From positions 1,137,358 through 1,201,357 of the forward strand of contig CAWBGY010000009.1 in the NCBI GenBank assembly GCA_963788505.1: a stretch of DNA of 64,000 nt, in the 5' to 3' direction. The notes under the pieces are model-generated. The model did not search any database. It was not told the origin of the DNA and was given only the letters and a program-made list of their open reading frames with translations. The stretch comes from JAIQFF01 sp963788505. Its GTDB lineage: Bacteria > Acidobacteriota > Terriglobia > Terriglobales > Acidobacteriaceae. The position numbers and the translations under genes are program-made. This document shows, one piece after another, positions 25,857-34,560 of the stretch; positions within the stretch are counted from its first letter, which is position 1; each line of letters starts with the position of its first letter.

Positions 25857-26126
25857 ATGAGATACCGAATTGCGATGTGGGCGAGTGCGGGCTTTCTCGT
25901 GGCGGGTTGTTGGGCGCTCTATGCCTTCGGAACCAACCCTCCAGCGATGACCTCTGCCGACCCGATTGTGACTCTCGTAGAATTTACTTGCCCAGCTGTG
26001 TTTGCGAGTATCCATTTCCACTTTGCCCTTGGGTTATATTGGTCGCTTCTTGCGAATGCTGCCACGTATGGTTCGATCGGGCTGATCGTGGAAACCCTGC
26101 GGCGGCAACTTCGTCACGCGGGCTGA
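25857..26126 (+). CDS. small hypothetical membrane protein
   Basis: About 89 residues from ATG 25857, with two or three hydrophobic segments (AMWASAGFLVAGCWALYAF, IVTLVEFTCPAVFASI and LGLYWSLLANAATYGSIGLI) and a short basic C-terminus. Scattered acidobacterial and soil-bacterial small membrane proteins look like this, but I recognise no named family. It is divergent from rpsP and monocistronic. Confidence 0.5.
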   Translation: MRYRIAMWASAGFLVAGCWALYAFGTNPPAMTSADPIVTLVEFTCPAVFASIHFHFALGLYWSLLANAATYGSIGLIVETLRRQLRHAG

Positions 26127-26306
26127 TTCGAGATTGAGCCAATACCGGGGGAATAGCGTCGTAGTTCAACTACCCCGGATTTGGATTCGTACTCATTTCC
26201 AAAGCAAGGTCCAATGCTGCAGGGGGGCGTCCGTCCTTCAATGCTGGGCGGCGCTGAGCTGTTTAATATTGACCCCAGAACCTGTACCCAGCGCCCGCAT
26301 TCTTGT

Positions 26307-26334
26307 AATATAAGCAGTTCAGTACAGTTCGGTA
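26307..26334 (+). promoter_or_regulatory. possible ferredoxin promoter and direct repeats
   Basis: TAATAT at 26307-26312, preceded by TTG, resembles an extended -10 element. It is followed directly by two 10-bp direct repeats, CAGTTCAGTA (26315-26324) and CAGTTCGGTA (26325-26334), one helical turn apart over the expected transcription start, about 30 bases before the ferredoxin ATG. A repressor site is possible. The -35 element is not clear. Confidence 0.35.
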
Positions 26335-26353
26335 CACCAGGGAGACAAGAACA

Positions 26354-26614
26354 ATGACTTACGTGATCGCAGAACCGTGCATAGGGACCAAGGATACTGC
26401 CTGCGTGGACGCTTGCCCGGTGGACTGCATTCATCCTAAGAAAGATTCTCCGGCGCACGCCGAGGAAGAAATGCTGTACATCGACCCCGTAGAGTGCATC
26501 GACTGCGGAGCTTGCGTGCCCGTCTGCCCAGTGTCTGCCATTTTCGCCCTGGATGATCTGCCGGAAAAGTGGGCGTCGTTTACGGAGCGCAACGCAAAGT
26601 ATTTCGGACGGTAA
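26354..26614 (+). CDS. ferredoxin with two Fe-S clusters
   Basis: An 86-residue ferredoxin of the 7Fe/8Fe FdxA type. The first cluster region is C9...C17-V-D-A-C21-P-V-D-C25, with the long insertion typical of 3Fe-4S-capable sites. The second is CIDCGACVPVCP (4Fe-4S). The C-terminal helix (LPEKWASFTERNAKYF) matches the family. GGGAGA eight bases before ATG 26354 supports the start. It is a small soluble electron carrier. Confidence 0.93.
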   Translation: MTYVIAEPCIGTKDTACVDACPVDCIHPKKDSPAHAEEEMLYIDPVECIDCGACVPVCPVSAIFALDDLPEKWASFTERNAKYFGR

Positions 26615-26619
26615 GAACA

Positions 26620-26716
26620 AGCTCTTAGCTCTTGGCCTTTAGCTTTTGGCTCGAACTCCTCGTCACGGAGTGTGATTTTAAAGAGCTAATGGCTGAAAGC
26701 TAAGAGCTGAAAGCTG
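26620..26716. repeat. heptamer array inverted repeat (fdx-recO gap)
   Basis: The left array 26620-26656 (CTCTTAG CTCTTGG CCTTTAG CTTTTGG CTCGAAC) faces an inverted array at 26680-26716 (AAAGAGCTAATGGCTGAAAG and following). It may terminate the ferredoxin transcript. Confidence 0.8.
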
Positions 26717-26775
26717 CTTAACTTCCCATCTCCCCACTACTCCATTACAATCAGACGTTAGTCTGCTGGGCTTCC

Positions 26776-27519
26776 ATGGCACTCAAGGAGTCGGAAGCGA
26801 TCGTTCTGCGCACCTATCCTTTGCGCGAGGCCGATCTGCTGGTCACGTTGTTCACGCGAGCGGAAGGGAAAGTTCGCGGCGTGGCGCGCTCAGCCAAGAA
26901 ATCGAAGCGGCGGTTCGGCGGCGCTCTCGAGCCGCTCACTTACGTTCGGGTCTTCTACGAAGATCGCGAGCAGCAGGAGCTGGCCCGGCTGGATTCCTGC
27001 GAAGTGCTGGAATCGCCGCTGGCGACGGAAGTGGGTTATCCGCGGGCGGTAGCGCTGGCGCACGTGGCGGAATTGCTCGATGAGTTGCTGCCGGATCGCG
27101 AAGCCAACGATGCCGTGTTCCGGCTGGCGCTTTCGGTGCTGGCGGGATTGCGGGGCGCCGATGTCTGGATGCCCGTCACCTATTTCGAGCTGTGGATGAC
27201 CCGCCTGATGGGCTACTTGCCGGACGTCGGCGAATGCATTGTTTGCGGACGGACTTTGAACGGCGACCGGGCGTTTTTCCACGTATTGACCGACGGCCTC
27301 ATGTGTGCCGACGATAAACGTCTGGCATCATCGGAAATATCCGCTGAATCGCGAGCGCTGGCGGCCCAGATGTTTCGTGCGCCGGTGGAAAGTTTTGCGG
27401 GAACACCATGGCCCAAGCCGCAGGGAAGCGATCTGAGAAAATTCTTGATTCAGATCCTGCAGCGGCACATAGAGAAGAAACTGGTCACCGCGGGGATGCT
27501 GGAGAAGATCAGCTCTTAG
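26776..27519 (+). CDS. recO: DNA repair protein RecO
   Basis: A 247-residue RecF-pathway mediator that loads RecA with RecR. The OB-fold N-terminus (SEAIVLRTYPLREADLLVTLFTR, then GKVRGVARSAKKSKRRFGGALEP) is diagnostic, followed by the helical domain. A partial zinc motif C-I-V-C-G remains, with the second pair degenerated (one Cys in GLMCADD). It is followed by glyQ. Confidence 0.93.
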   Translation: MALKESEAIVLRTYPLREADLLVTLFTRAEGKVRGVARSAKKSKRRFGGALEPLTYVRVFYEDREQQELARLDSCEVLESPLATEVGYPRAVALAHVAELLDELLPDREANDAVFRLALSVLAGLRGADVWMPVTYFELWMTRLMGYLPDVGECIVCGRTLNGDRAFFHVLTDGLMCADDKRLASSEISAESRALAAQMFRAPVESFAGTPWPKPQGSDLRKFLIQILQRHIEKKLVTAGMLEKISS

Positions 27520-27599
27520 CTGTAGGCTCTTGGCTTTTAGCTGTTCCGGAAGCGATCGCAGAGTTCGGTGTGAATGTTATCGAGCTAAAAGCTGTAAGT
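27511..27599. repeat. heptamer array inverted repeat (recO-glyQ gap)
   Basis: The left array 27511-27544 (CTCTTAG CTGTAGG CTCTTGG CTTTTAG CTGTTCC), overlapping the recO stop, faces the shorter inverted array 27582-27599 (AGCTAAAAGCTGTAAG), which ends two bases before the glyQ ATG and so occupies its ribosome-binding region. Confidence 0.75.
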
Positions 27600-27601
27600 C
27601 C

Positions 27602-28627
27602 ATGCCAAGTCCCAAACCCAATCCGCTTACGTTCCAGGAATTGATCCTGCGATTGCAGACCTTCTGGGCGGAGCGCGGCTGCGTTCTGCAGCAGCCGTAT
27701 GACGTTGAAGTCGGTGCGGGCACGATGGCGCCGGAAACTTTTCTGCGCGTGCTGGGGCCTCAACCCTACAAAGTGGCTTACGTGCAGCCCTCGCGCCGTC
27801 CGGCGGATGGACGCTATGGAGAGAATCCCAACCGCCTGTTCAAGCACATGCAGCTGCAAGTCATCCTGAAGCCCCCGCCGGAAAACGTGCAGGAGCTCTA
27901 TTTGGAATCACTGGGCGCGATGGGCATTGATCTGCGCCAGCACGACATCAAGTTTGAAGAAGACAATTGGGAATCGCCTACCCTGGGCGCCTGGGGGATC
28001 GGCTGGCAGGTCATGCTCGACGGCCTGGAAATCACCCAGTTCACCTACTTCCAGCAGTGCGGCGGCGTCGATCTGGACCCGATTTCAGCCGAACTCACGT
28101 ATGGACTGGAACGCATCGCGTCGTTTTTGCAGGATAAAGACTCGATCTACGACATTGTGTGGGCGCGCGATCCCGAAACCGGCGCCGTCAAGACGTACGG
28201 CGAGGTCCGCCTCGCCGATGAACTGCAATTTTCGGTGTACAACTTCGAGTTGGCCGACGTCGAAAAGGCCTGGAAGCATTTTGAGTTGTGCGAGGGAGAG
28301 TGCAAAGCCCTGCTGGAAAACTATGCGGCATTGGGCAAGGAAAAGAACGATGGAGTTGGACACGACAAGAAGCGTTTTCCTCTGCTCGCAGCCTACGATC
28401 TTTGTCTGAAGTGTTCTCACCTGTTCAATATCCTGGATGCGCGCGGCGCGATCTCTGTGACCGAACGCGTCGGGGTAATCGGTCGCGTGAGGGCGCTGGC
28501 GGTGGGAATCGCGAAGGCCTTTGTAGATCAGCAGCGCGCCGAGCCTGTGGCGGGATCAGGCGAAGACCCGGTGGCGGAGACAAAAGTAAAAGTAAAGAAG
28601 AGGGAAGTAGCACCCACAAGTGCGTAG
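27602..28627 (+). CDS. glyQ: glycyl-tRNA synthetase alpha subunit
   Basis: About 341 residues. Typical start: LTFQELILRLQTFWAERGC, then VLQQPYDVEVGAGTMAPETFLRVLGP. The class II motifs include FEEDNWESPTLGAWGIGWQVMLDGLEITQFTYFQQ (key: GIGWQV, TQFTYFQQ). The C-terminal tail after the conserved part is Lys/Val-rich and nonconserved. The start is ATG 27602; the upstream in-frame codons lie in a heptamer repeat. It forms the alpha2beta2 enzyme with GlyS. Confidence 0.95.
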   Translation: MPSPKPNPLTFQELILRLQTFWAERGCVLQQPYDVEVGAGTMAPETFLRVLGPQPYKVAYVQPSRRPADGRYGENPNRLFKHMQLQVILKPPPENVQELYLESLGAMGIDLRQHDIKFEEDNWESPTLGAWGIGWQVMLDGLEITQFTYFQQCGGVDLDPISAELTYGLERIASFLQDKDSIYDIVWARDPETGAVKTYGEVRLADELQFSVYNFELADVEKAWKHFELCEGECKALLENYAALGKEKNDGVGHDKKRFPLLAAYDLCLKCSHLFNILDARGAISVTERVGVIGRVRALAVGIAKAFVDQQRAEPVAGSGEDPVAETKVKVKKREVAPTSA

Positions 28628-28630
28628 TAT

Positions 28631-28880
28631 TGTCATCCTGAGCGGAGTGGAAACTTCGCAAAGCGAAGTTTCCGCGCAGTCGAAGGACCCCTATCGGCGG
28701 CAGGAGTGCAGATTCCTAGGGGTCCTTCGACTCCGTCGCTCTGCTCGCAAGCGAGCGGAATGACTTCGCTCAGGATGACAGGGACCCCTATAACCGGCGC
28801 GATTGCAGAGTTCCAGGGGTCCTTCGACTCCGTCGCTCTGCTCGCAAGCGAGCGGAATGACTTCGCTCAGGATGACAGGG
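28631..28880. repeat. TCATCCTGAGCG-family hairpin repeats between glyQ and glyS
   Basis: One complete inverted pair (28631-28782) followed by a direct copy of its right arm (28783-28880). Stems are GGAAACTTCGC...GAAGTTTCC and GCTCGCAAGCGAGC, the latter present twice in near-identical form. It separates two subunits of one enzyme. Confidence 0.85.
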
Positions 28881-28890
28881 ATTGACGTTA

Positions 28891-31059
28891 ATGCCAGATT
28901 TTCTACTCGAGATCGGTTGCGAAGAGATTCCGGCGCGGATGATTGACGCGGCGTCGCTGGAGCTGCGCCAGCGCCTGCACAAACTGCTCGACCGTGAAAG
29001 GTTGTTGCCCGCGGATGCCTTGGCTCATCTCGATACGCCTCGCCGCCTCGCGGTGCTGGCGGCGAATATTCCAGCCGCGCAGCCCGATGTGGTCGAGCAG
29101 CTCACGGGCCCGTCGGTCAGCGTGGCTTTCAAGGATGGGCAGGCCACTCCCGCCGCGCATGCCTTCGCAAAAAAGGCCGGCGTGGATATTTCCCAGCTGC
29201 AGCGCAGTGCCACTCCCAAGGGCGAGTACCTGTCGGCGACGGTCACACGGAAGGGACGCTCCGCCGCCGAAATTCTGGCCCAGTTGCTGCCCAAGGAGAT
29301 TGCTTCCATTTACTGGCCGAAGAACATGTACTGGAACAAGCCCAGCGAGCGGTTCGTGCGTCCGGTGCGCTGGCTGGTAGCCATGCTGGACGCCGAGGTC
29401 ATCACTCTGGAATTCGATGGCGTTCGCGCCGGGAACCAGTCGCGTGGACATCGAATACTGGCCGATGGATCGGTCACGATTCCCCGCGCAGGAACCTCGT
29501 ATATCGAAGCTCTGGAGAAAGCCAGAGTCATCGGCCGCGGGCAAAGAGAGAAACAGATTCGCAAATCTCTCGACGCTGCGACGCGCACTATTTCCGGCGC
29601 GCGCTGGCGTGAAGACAAGCCGCTGCTCGACACCGTGATCAACCTGACCGAATGGCCCGCGGCCATTCTGGGCAGCTTCGATCCGGAGTTTCTCGAGCTG
29701 CCCGAGGAAGTTCTGGTTACGGTCATGCGCGACCACCAAAAATATTTTGCGGTCGAAGACTCTCGAGGCAGCCTCTCGCCACACTTTCTGGCCGTGCTGA
29801 ATACCGACGGCGATCCCAGTGGCATCATCCGGCACGGACATGAGCGCGTGCTGCGCGCCCGCTTCAACGACGCGCGCTTCTTCTGGCAGACCGATCAGAA
29901 GCATCCGCTGCGGGAGCGGACAACGTGGCTCAAGAACGTAACCTTCCAGAAAGATCTGGGCAGCTATTACGACAAAGTTCTGCGGGTGCAACGGGTGTGC
30001 AGTTGGCTATGCGGAAAGATTCGCCAGGACGGCATCGCGGTTCGCCCGGGCGTGGTCCACAAAGCGGCCCTGCTGGCGAAGACTGATCTGACAACCGAAC
30101 TGGTCAAAGAGTTCACGGAACTGCAGGGCATCGTGGGCGGGCTGTACGCCCGGGTCCAGGAACTCGATCCTGACCTGAAAGCCGATGCGCGCGAAGCCGT
30201 CGCCATCGCAATTTACGATCACTACAAGCCCGAATCGATGGAAGATTCAGTTCCGCGGACCGTGGAGGGAGCGGTACTCTCGATCACGGACAAGGCGGAC
30301 AGCATCGCCGGCATGTTTGCGCTTGGACTGCAGCCTACGGGATCGAAGGACCCGTTTGCCCTGCGGCGGCAGGCCAATGGGATCGTCCGCACAATCGCGG
30401 AGCATAAACTGCCCATCAGTCTCAGCCAGCTGTTCAAGGATGCGCGGGAAGCTTACCGTGGCTCAGCCGCCGAAGCAAAGTTTGATGCGTCGGTCGATTA
30501 CAGCGGGGTGGTGAAACATTTCCTGCGTGAACGCCTGGAGTTCTATCTGCGCGACGCGCTTGGCTTTCCCTACGACGTTGTGAATGCGGTCCTGGCAGCG
30601 GACGCCGACGATGTGGTGGATGTGGTGGCACGGGCGCAGGCAGTCAAGGGTGTCTTGCATATGCCGGAATTTCAGGCCATTGCCGCGGCTTGCAAGCGTA
30701 TGCGCAATATCCTGAAGCAGGCGAAGGCAGCCGGCAGCGAGCCTGCCGCAACATTCCAGTATTTACCTGATTCGGCTCATGAAGAAAAAAGCCTGATGGC
30801 CTACGTCGAGACTTATGCTCGCAGAGTTGAAGCGCACCGGCAGGAAAAAGAGTACCAAGACGCGTTGTTTTTGCTGTCGACGGCGCGAGAACCAGTGGAC
30901 ACCTTCTTCGACAAAGTCATGGTCATGGTCGAAGATGGGCGAGTCCGGGCCAACCGTTTGGCGCTTCTGCAAACTCTGTTAAAGGAATTTTCCACCATCG
31001 CGGATTTTTCCGAGATCGTAACCGAGGGCAAGGAATCCAAGGAATCTTCGAAACAATAA
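28891..31059 (+). CDS. glyS: glycyl-tRNA synthetase beta subunit
   Basis: About 722 residues. The conserved start MPDFLLEIGCEEIPARMI fixes ATG 28891. Further landmarks are RFVRPVRWLVAMLD, GHRILADG, LPEEVLVTVMRDHQKYFAV, the HD-like region and, at the C-terminus, an anticodon-binding (DALR-like) part with VDTFFDKVMVMVEDGRVRANRLALL. The full length matches the family. Confidence 0.96.
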   Translation: MPDFLLEIGCEEIPARMIDAASLELRQRLHKLLDRERLLPADALAHLDTPRRLAVLAANIPAAQPDVVEQLTGPSVSVAFKDGQATPAAHAFAKKAGVDISQLQRSATPKGEYLSATVTRKGRSAAEILAQLLPKEIASIYWPKNMYWNKPSERFVRPVRWLVAMLDAEVITLEFDGVRAGNQSRGHRILADGSVTIPRAGTSYIEALEKARVIGRGQREKQIRKSLDAATRTISGARWREDKPLLDTVINLTEWPAAILGSFDPEFLELPEEVLVTVMRDHQKYFAVEDSRGSLSPHFLAVLNTDGDPSGIIRHGHERVLRARFNDARFFWQTDQKHPLRERTTWLKNVTFQKDLGSYYDKVLRVQRVCSWLCGKIRQDGIAVRPGVVHKAALLAKTDLTTELVKEFTELQGIVGGLYARVQELDPDLKADAREAVAIAIYDHYKPESMEDSVPRTVEGAVLSITDKADSIAGMFALGLQPTGSKDPFALRRQANGIVRTIAEHKLPISLSQLFKDAREAYRGSAAEAKFDASVDYSGVVKHFLRERLEFYLRDALGFPYDVVNAVLAADADDVVDVVARAQAVKGVLHMPEFQAIAAACKRMRNILKQAKAAGSEPAATFQYLPDSAHEEKSLMAYVETYARRVEAHRQEKEYQDALFLLSTAREPVDTFFDKVMVMVEDGRVRANRLALLQTLLKEFSTIADFSEIVTEGKESKESSKQ

Positions 31060-31075
31060 AGGACGAAAATCTATC

Positions 31076-33817
31076 ATGGCGACGCAAACTCTCCCCGAAA
31101 CCAGCGTTGAGAATACAGAAAAGAATTCAGCCACCAAATATGTCTTCTCCTTTGGCGGCGGCAAAGCCGATGGCAACGGCAAAATGAAAGATGACCTGGG
31201 CGGCAAAGGCGCCGGCCTGGCAGAGATGACCAATGCCGGTCTCCCCGTGCCCCCGGGCTTCACCATCCAGACCGAAGCTTGCCGGGAATACATGCGCAGC
31301 AACGCCGTCTCTCCTGAAGTCGAGCGCCAAATGGATGCGGCGCTGAAGAAGTTGGAGGAATTGCAGGGCCAGAAGCTCGGCCAGGGAGCGAATCCGCTGC
31401 TGGTAAGCGTGCGCTCGGGCGCGAAATTCTCCATGCCCGGCATGATGGACACCATTCTCAACCTCGGTCTCAACGATCAAAGCGTCGAGGCCCTGGCCAA
31501 GCGCAGCAACAATCCCCGCTTTGCGGCGGACTCCTACCGCCGCCTCATTCAGATGTTCGGCGCCGTGGTACTGGACATCCCGAAGCCCGCCTTCGATGAA
31601 GTGTTCGAAGCCAAGAAGAAACAGAAGAAAGCCAAGCTCGACACCGATCTCGATGCCAAAGCGCTGAAGGAAGTGATCGAGGAATATAAGAAGGTGGTCA
31701 AGAAGCACACCAAGCACGACTTTCCCCAGGACCCCCACACGCAACTCGTCATGGCGCGCGATGCTGTGTTCCGCTCCTGGCAGAACGACCGCGCAAAACA
31801 CTACCGGCGCATCAATAACATCGACGACATGCTGGGCACGGCGGTCAATGTGCAGGCCATGGTGTTCGGCAATCTCGGAGACACCAGCGGCACGGGCGTG
31901 GGTTTCACGCGCAATCCTGCCACCGGCGCGAAAGAGTTCTACGGCGAATTCCTGATGAATGCGCAGGGCGAGGACGTGGTGGCCGGCATCCGCACCCCGG
32001 TCCCGATTCTCGAATTGCAGAAAGTGATGCCGGCCGTCTATGACCAGCTGCGCGAGATCACCACGCGTCTGGAAAAACATTACAAAGACCTGCAGGATTT
32101 CGAATTCACCATTCAGGAAGGCAAGCTGTACATGCTGCAGACCCGCAACGGAAAACGTACGGGGCCGGCGGCGGTGCGGGTTGCCATCCAGATGGTGGAC
32201 GAAGGCCTGATCACCAAGGAGGAGGCAATTTTCCGGGTCGATCCCAACCAGTTGTACGAATTTCTGCTGCCGCGTCTGGATGAGAAAAGCGCGAAGCTGG
32301 AAGTCCTGGCGACGGGCCTGCCGGCATCGCCGGGAGCAGCGGTCGGGCAGATCGTCTTCACCGCGGATGAAGCGGTGGAGAAAGCCGGCCACGGCGCCAC
32401 CAAAAATCCCGTCGTTCTGGTGCGCGCGGAAACCACGCCGGAAGACATCCACGGCATGGAGGTGGCCGCCGGAATTCTGACTTCGCGCGGCGGCATGACC
32501 AGCCATGCAGCCGTAGTCACGCGCGGCATGGGCAAGTGCTGTGTGGCGGGCGCGGGCGATATCGAAGTGGACGAAAAAGCCCGCGAGATGCGAGTCAAGG
32601 GTCACGTATTCAAAGCCGGAGACTGGATCTCGCTCGACGGCACTACCGGGCGCGTGATCAAGGGCAAGCTCGGCACCATGGCGGCGAAGCCGGACGATCC
32701 AGAACTCATGAAGCTCATGGGCTGGGCCGAACCCTTCCGCAAGTTGGGTGTCCGCGCGAATGCCGACATTCCGCGCGATGCCATCCAGGCGCGAGCATTC
32801 GGCGCCGAGGGCATCGGCCTTTGTCGCACCGAACACATGTTCTTCGGCGAAAAGAAGCTGCCCCACATGCGGGCCATGATTCTCGCCAACACCGAGAAGG
32901 ACCGGCGAGCTGCGCTCAAGAAGCTGCTGCCCCTGCAGCGCGCGGATTTCGTCGGCGTGTTCAAGGCCATGGACGGCTTCCCGGTTACGATTCGCACCCT
33001 TGATCCGCCACTGCACGAGTTTTTGCCACGGCGCGAAGACCTGATGGTGGAGATCGCCGTGCTCGAAGCCACCAAGCCGCGTTCTCCGAAACTCAAGGGA
33101 CTGAAAACGCTCTTGCGGCGGGTTGAGGAATTGCACGAATTTAATCCCATGCTCGGACATCGCGGTTGCCGCTTGGGAATCACCTATCCCGAAATCACTG
33201 AGATGCAGGCTCGCGCCATTTTCGAGGCGGCCGTGGCAGTGGCGAAGGACGGTGTGAAGGTTTATCCCGAGGTGATGATTCCGCTCACTGCCACCTTAAA
33301 GGAGATGGCGAACCAGGCGGCAATTGTGCATCGCGTGGCCAAAGAAGTCTTCGAAGAGAAGGGAAGGACAGTCGATTACCTGGTGGGGACGATGATTGAG
33401 TTGCCCAGGGCTGCGCTGGTGGCTGATGAGATTGCCAAGGAAGCGCAATTCTTTTCGTTTGGAACAAATGATCTGACGCAGACAACCTTCGGTTTCTCGC
33501 GCGATGACATCAACAAGGTGCTGCCTACCTATCTTGAAGAAGGCATCCTCAAGCAGGATCCCTTCGCCGTGCTCGACCAGGATGGAGTGGGCCAGTTGAT
33601 CAGGATCGCGACCGAGCGTGGAAGGAAGACGCGGCCCGGCCTCAAAGTTGGAATTTGCGGCGAACATGGGGGAGAACCGTCGTCCGTCGAGTTCTGCCAC
33701 AGGGTAGGACTGAACTACGTGTCGTGCTCGCCCTTCCGGGTGCTGACGGCGCGTCTTGCCGCCGCCCAGGCTGCCGCGACCGACAAGTTGAAGGTCGAAA
33801 GCGGAAGAACCAAATAA
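31076..33817 (+). CDS. ppdK: pyruvate, phosphate dikinase
   Basis: A 913-residue enzyme interconverting pyruvate, ATP and Pi with PEP, AMP and PPi. The N-terminal ATP-grasp domain begins KMKDDLGGKGAGLAEMTNAGLPVPPGF (key: GGKGAGL). The swivelling domain has the catalytic His in GGMTSHAAVVTRG. The C-terminal PEP/pyruvate TIM barrel has GAEGIGLCRTEHMF, LGHRGCRLGITYPEI, FSFGTNDLTQTTFG and GICGEHGGEPSSV (catalytic Cys). It starts 16 bp after the glyS stop. Confidence 0.96.
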   Translation: MATQTLPETSVENTEKNSATKYVFSFGGGKADGNGKMKDDLGGKGAGLAEMTNAGLPVPPGFTIQTEACREYMRSNAVSPEVERQMDAALKKLEELQGQKLGQGANPLLVSVRSGAKFSMPGMMDTILNLGLNDQSVEALAKRSNNPRFAADSYRRLIQMFGAVVLDIPKPAFDEVFEAKKKQKKAKLDTDLDAKALKEVIEEYKKVVKKHTKHDFPQDPHTQLVMARDAVFRSWQNDRAKHYRRINNIDDMLGTAVNVQAMVFGNLGDTSGTGVGFTRNPATGAKEFYGEFLMNAQGEDVVAGIRTPVPILELQKVMPAVYDQLREITTRLEKHYKDLQDFEFTIQEGKLYMLQTRNGKRTGPAAVRVAIQMVDEGLITKEEAIFRVDPNQLYEFLLPRLDEKSAKLEVLATGLPASPGAAVGQIVFTADEAVEKAGHGATKNPVVLVRAETTPEDIHGMEVAAGILTSRGGMTSHAAVVTRGMGKCCVAGAGDIEVDEKAREMRVKGHVFKAGDWISLDGTTGRVIKGKLGTMAAKPDDPELMKLMGWAEPFRKLGVRANADIPRDAIQARAFGAEGIGLCRTEHMFFGEKKLPHMRAMILANTEKDRRAALKKLLPLQRADFVGVFKAMDGFPVTIRTLDPPLHEFLPRREDLMVEIAVLEATKPRSPKLKGLKTLLRRVEELHEFNPMLGHRGCRLGITYPEITEMQARAIFEAAVAVAKDGVKVYPEVMIPLTATLKEMANQAAIVHRVAKEVFEEKGRTVDYLVGTMIELPRAALVADEIAKEAQFFSFGTNDLTQTTFGFSRDDINKVLPTYLEEGILKQDPFAVLDQDGVGQLIRIATERGRKTRPGLKVGICGEHGGEPSSVEFCHRVGLNYVSCSPFRVLTARLAAAQAAATDKLKVESGRTK

Positions 33818-33846
33818 TCAGGCCTGGATAATCCCGGCCTCAAGCA

Positions 33847-33892
33847 GGGAGCACGAAGTTTGTTTCGTACTCCTTCCTTGATTCTGCTTTTT
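33847..33892 (+). terminator. likely ppdK terminator
   Basis: The stem GGAGCACGAA (33848-33857) pairs with TTCGTACTCC (33864-33873) with one mismatch and a six-base loop, followed by the T-rich stretch TTCCTTGATTCTGCTTTTT. Confidence 0.6.
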
Positions 33893-33907
33893 CGCTTGAG
33901 GGTGCGC

Positions 33908-34498
33908 TTATTGCACTTTCTGCAAACGGGCAATCAGCCTTTGCGCGAAGTTCTGTTCCGATTCCGACCACAGCAAGCGCGCGTTGGCGCCGGAATTCTT
34001 TTCAACTTTTCCGGTGAACTCCACCAGCCTTTGCACGTTGGCGCGCACTCTCGCCGCCGCCTCAACGGTCAGGGGAACGTCTTCCTGCAGAAAGGGCGAG
34101 TCGAGGCCGAGATCCACTTCGATGTGGCCTTCCTGCTGGTAGACCCCTTCATCAAATTCGACACCATGGACCAAAAACTTCACCGGAGAAGGACGCAGCG
34201 TCCACTCTCCATCTTCAGCAACCACCCATAGATCCCAAAAGCCTTCAAACATGTAAGCATAGTCTTCATGCAACAGGTCGGACGCGATGAGTACCGCCTC
34301 TTCCGGAGAAACCCCCGGCCGGAAGCGCCGCTCAAGAATGGTCGGTTCATTCCAGGAAACCGGATGAAGGGCCAAATTGGTAATCCCGGGCTGCGCCACG
34401 GAAAACGAAAATTGACGCATCACGGCCAGGGCGTGAGGCAACATGTCGTCCACCTCAAAAGTGGAAAACCAAAGACTCAGGTAGAGAGGATCGGGCAT
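33908..34498 (-). CDS. conserved-looking hypothetical protein
   Basis: A 196-residue soluble protein with no signal peptide or membrane segment. Tryptophan-rich patches (SLWFSTFEVDD, YMFEGFWDLWVVAEDGEW) and a C-terminal helical region are seen. I do not recognise the family and assign no function. It sits 62 bp downstream of the histidine kinase stop on the same strand, so it could be the last gene of the long operon. Confidence 0.6.
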   Translation of the reverse strand: MPDPLYLSLWFSTFEVDDMLPHALAVMRQFSFSVAQPGITNLALHPVSWNEPTILERRFRPGVSPEEAVLIASDLLHEDYAYMFEGFWDLWVVAEDGEWTLRPSPVKFLVHGVEFDEGVYQQEGHIEVDLGLDSPFLQEDVPLTVEAAARVRANVQRLVEFTGKVEKNSGANARLLWSESEQNFAQRLIARLQKVQ

Positions 34499-34560
34499 AC
34501 GAGATTCGCGGCACCTCTGCCGCCGATTATTCTAATGCAGGGCGTTGGCAATTCGCTCCA

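Noticed and set aside
26114..26620. 168-residue minus-strand frame antisense to the ferredoxin gene
   Set aside because: It is the shadow of a clearly identified ferredoxin and of its upstream gap.
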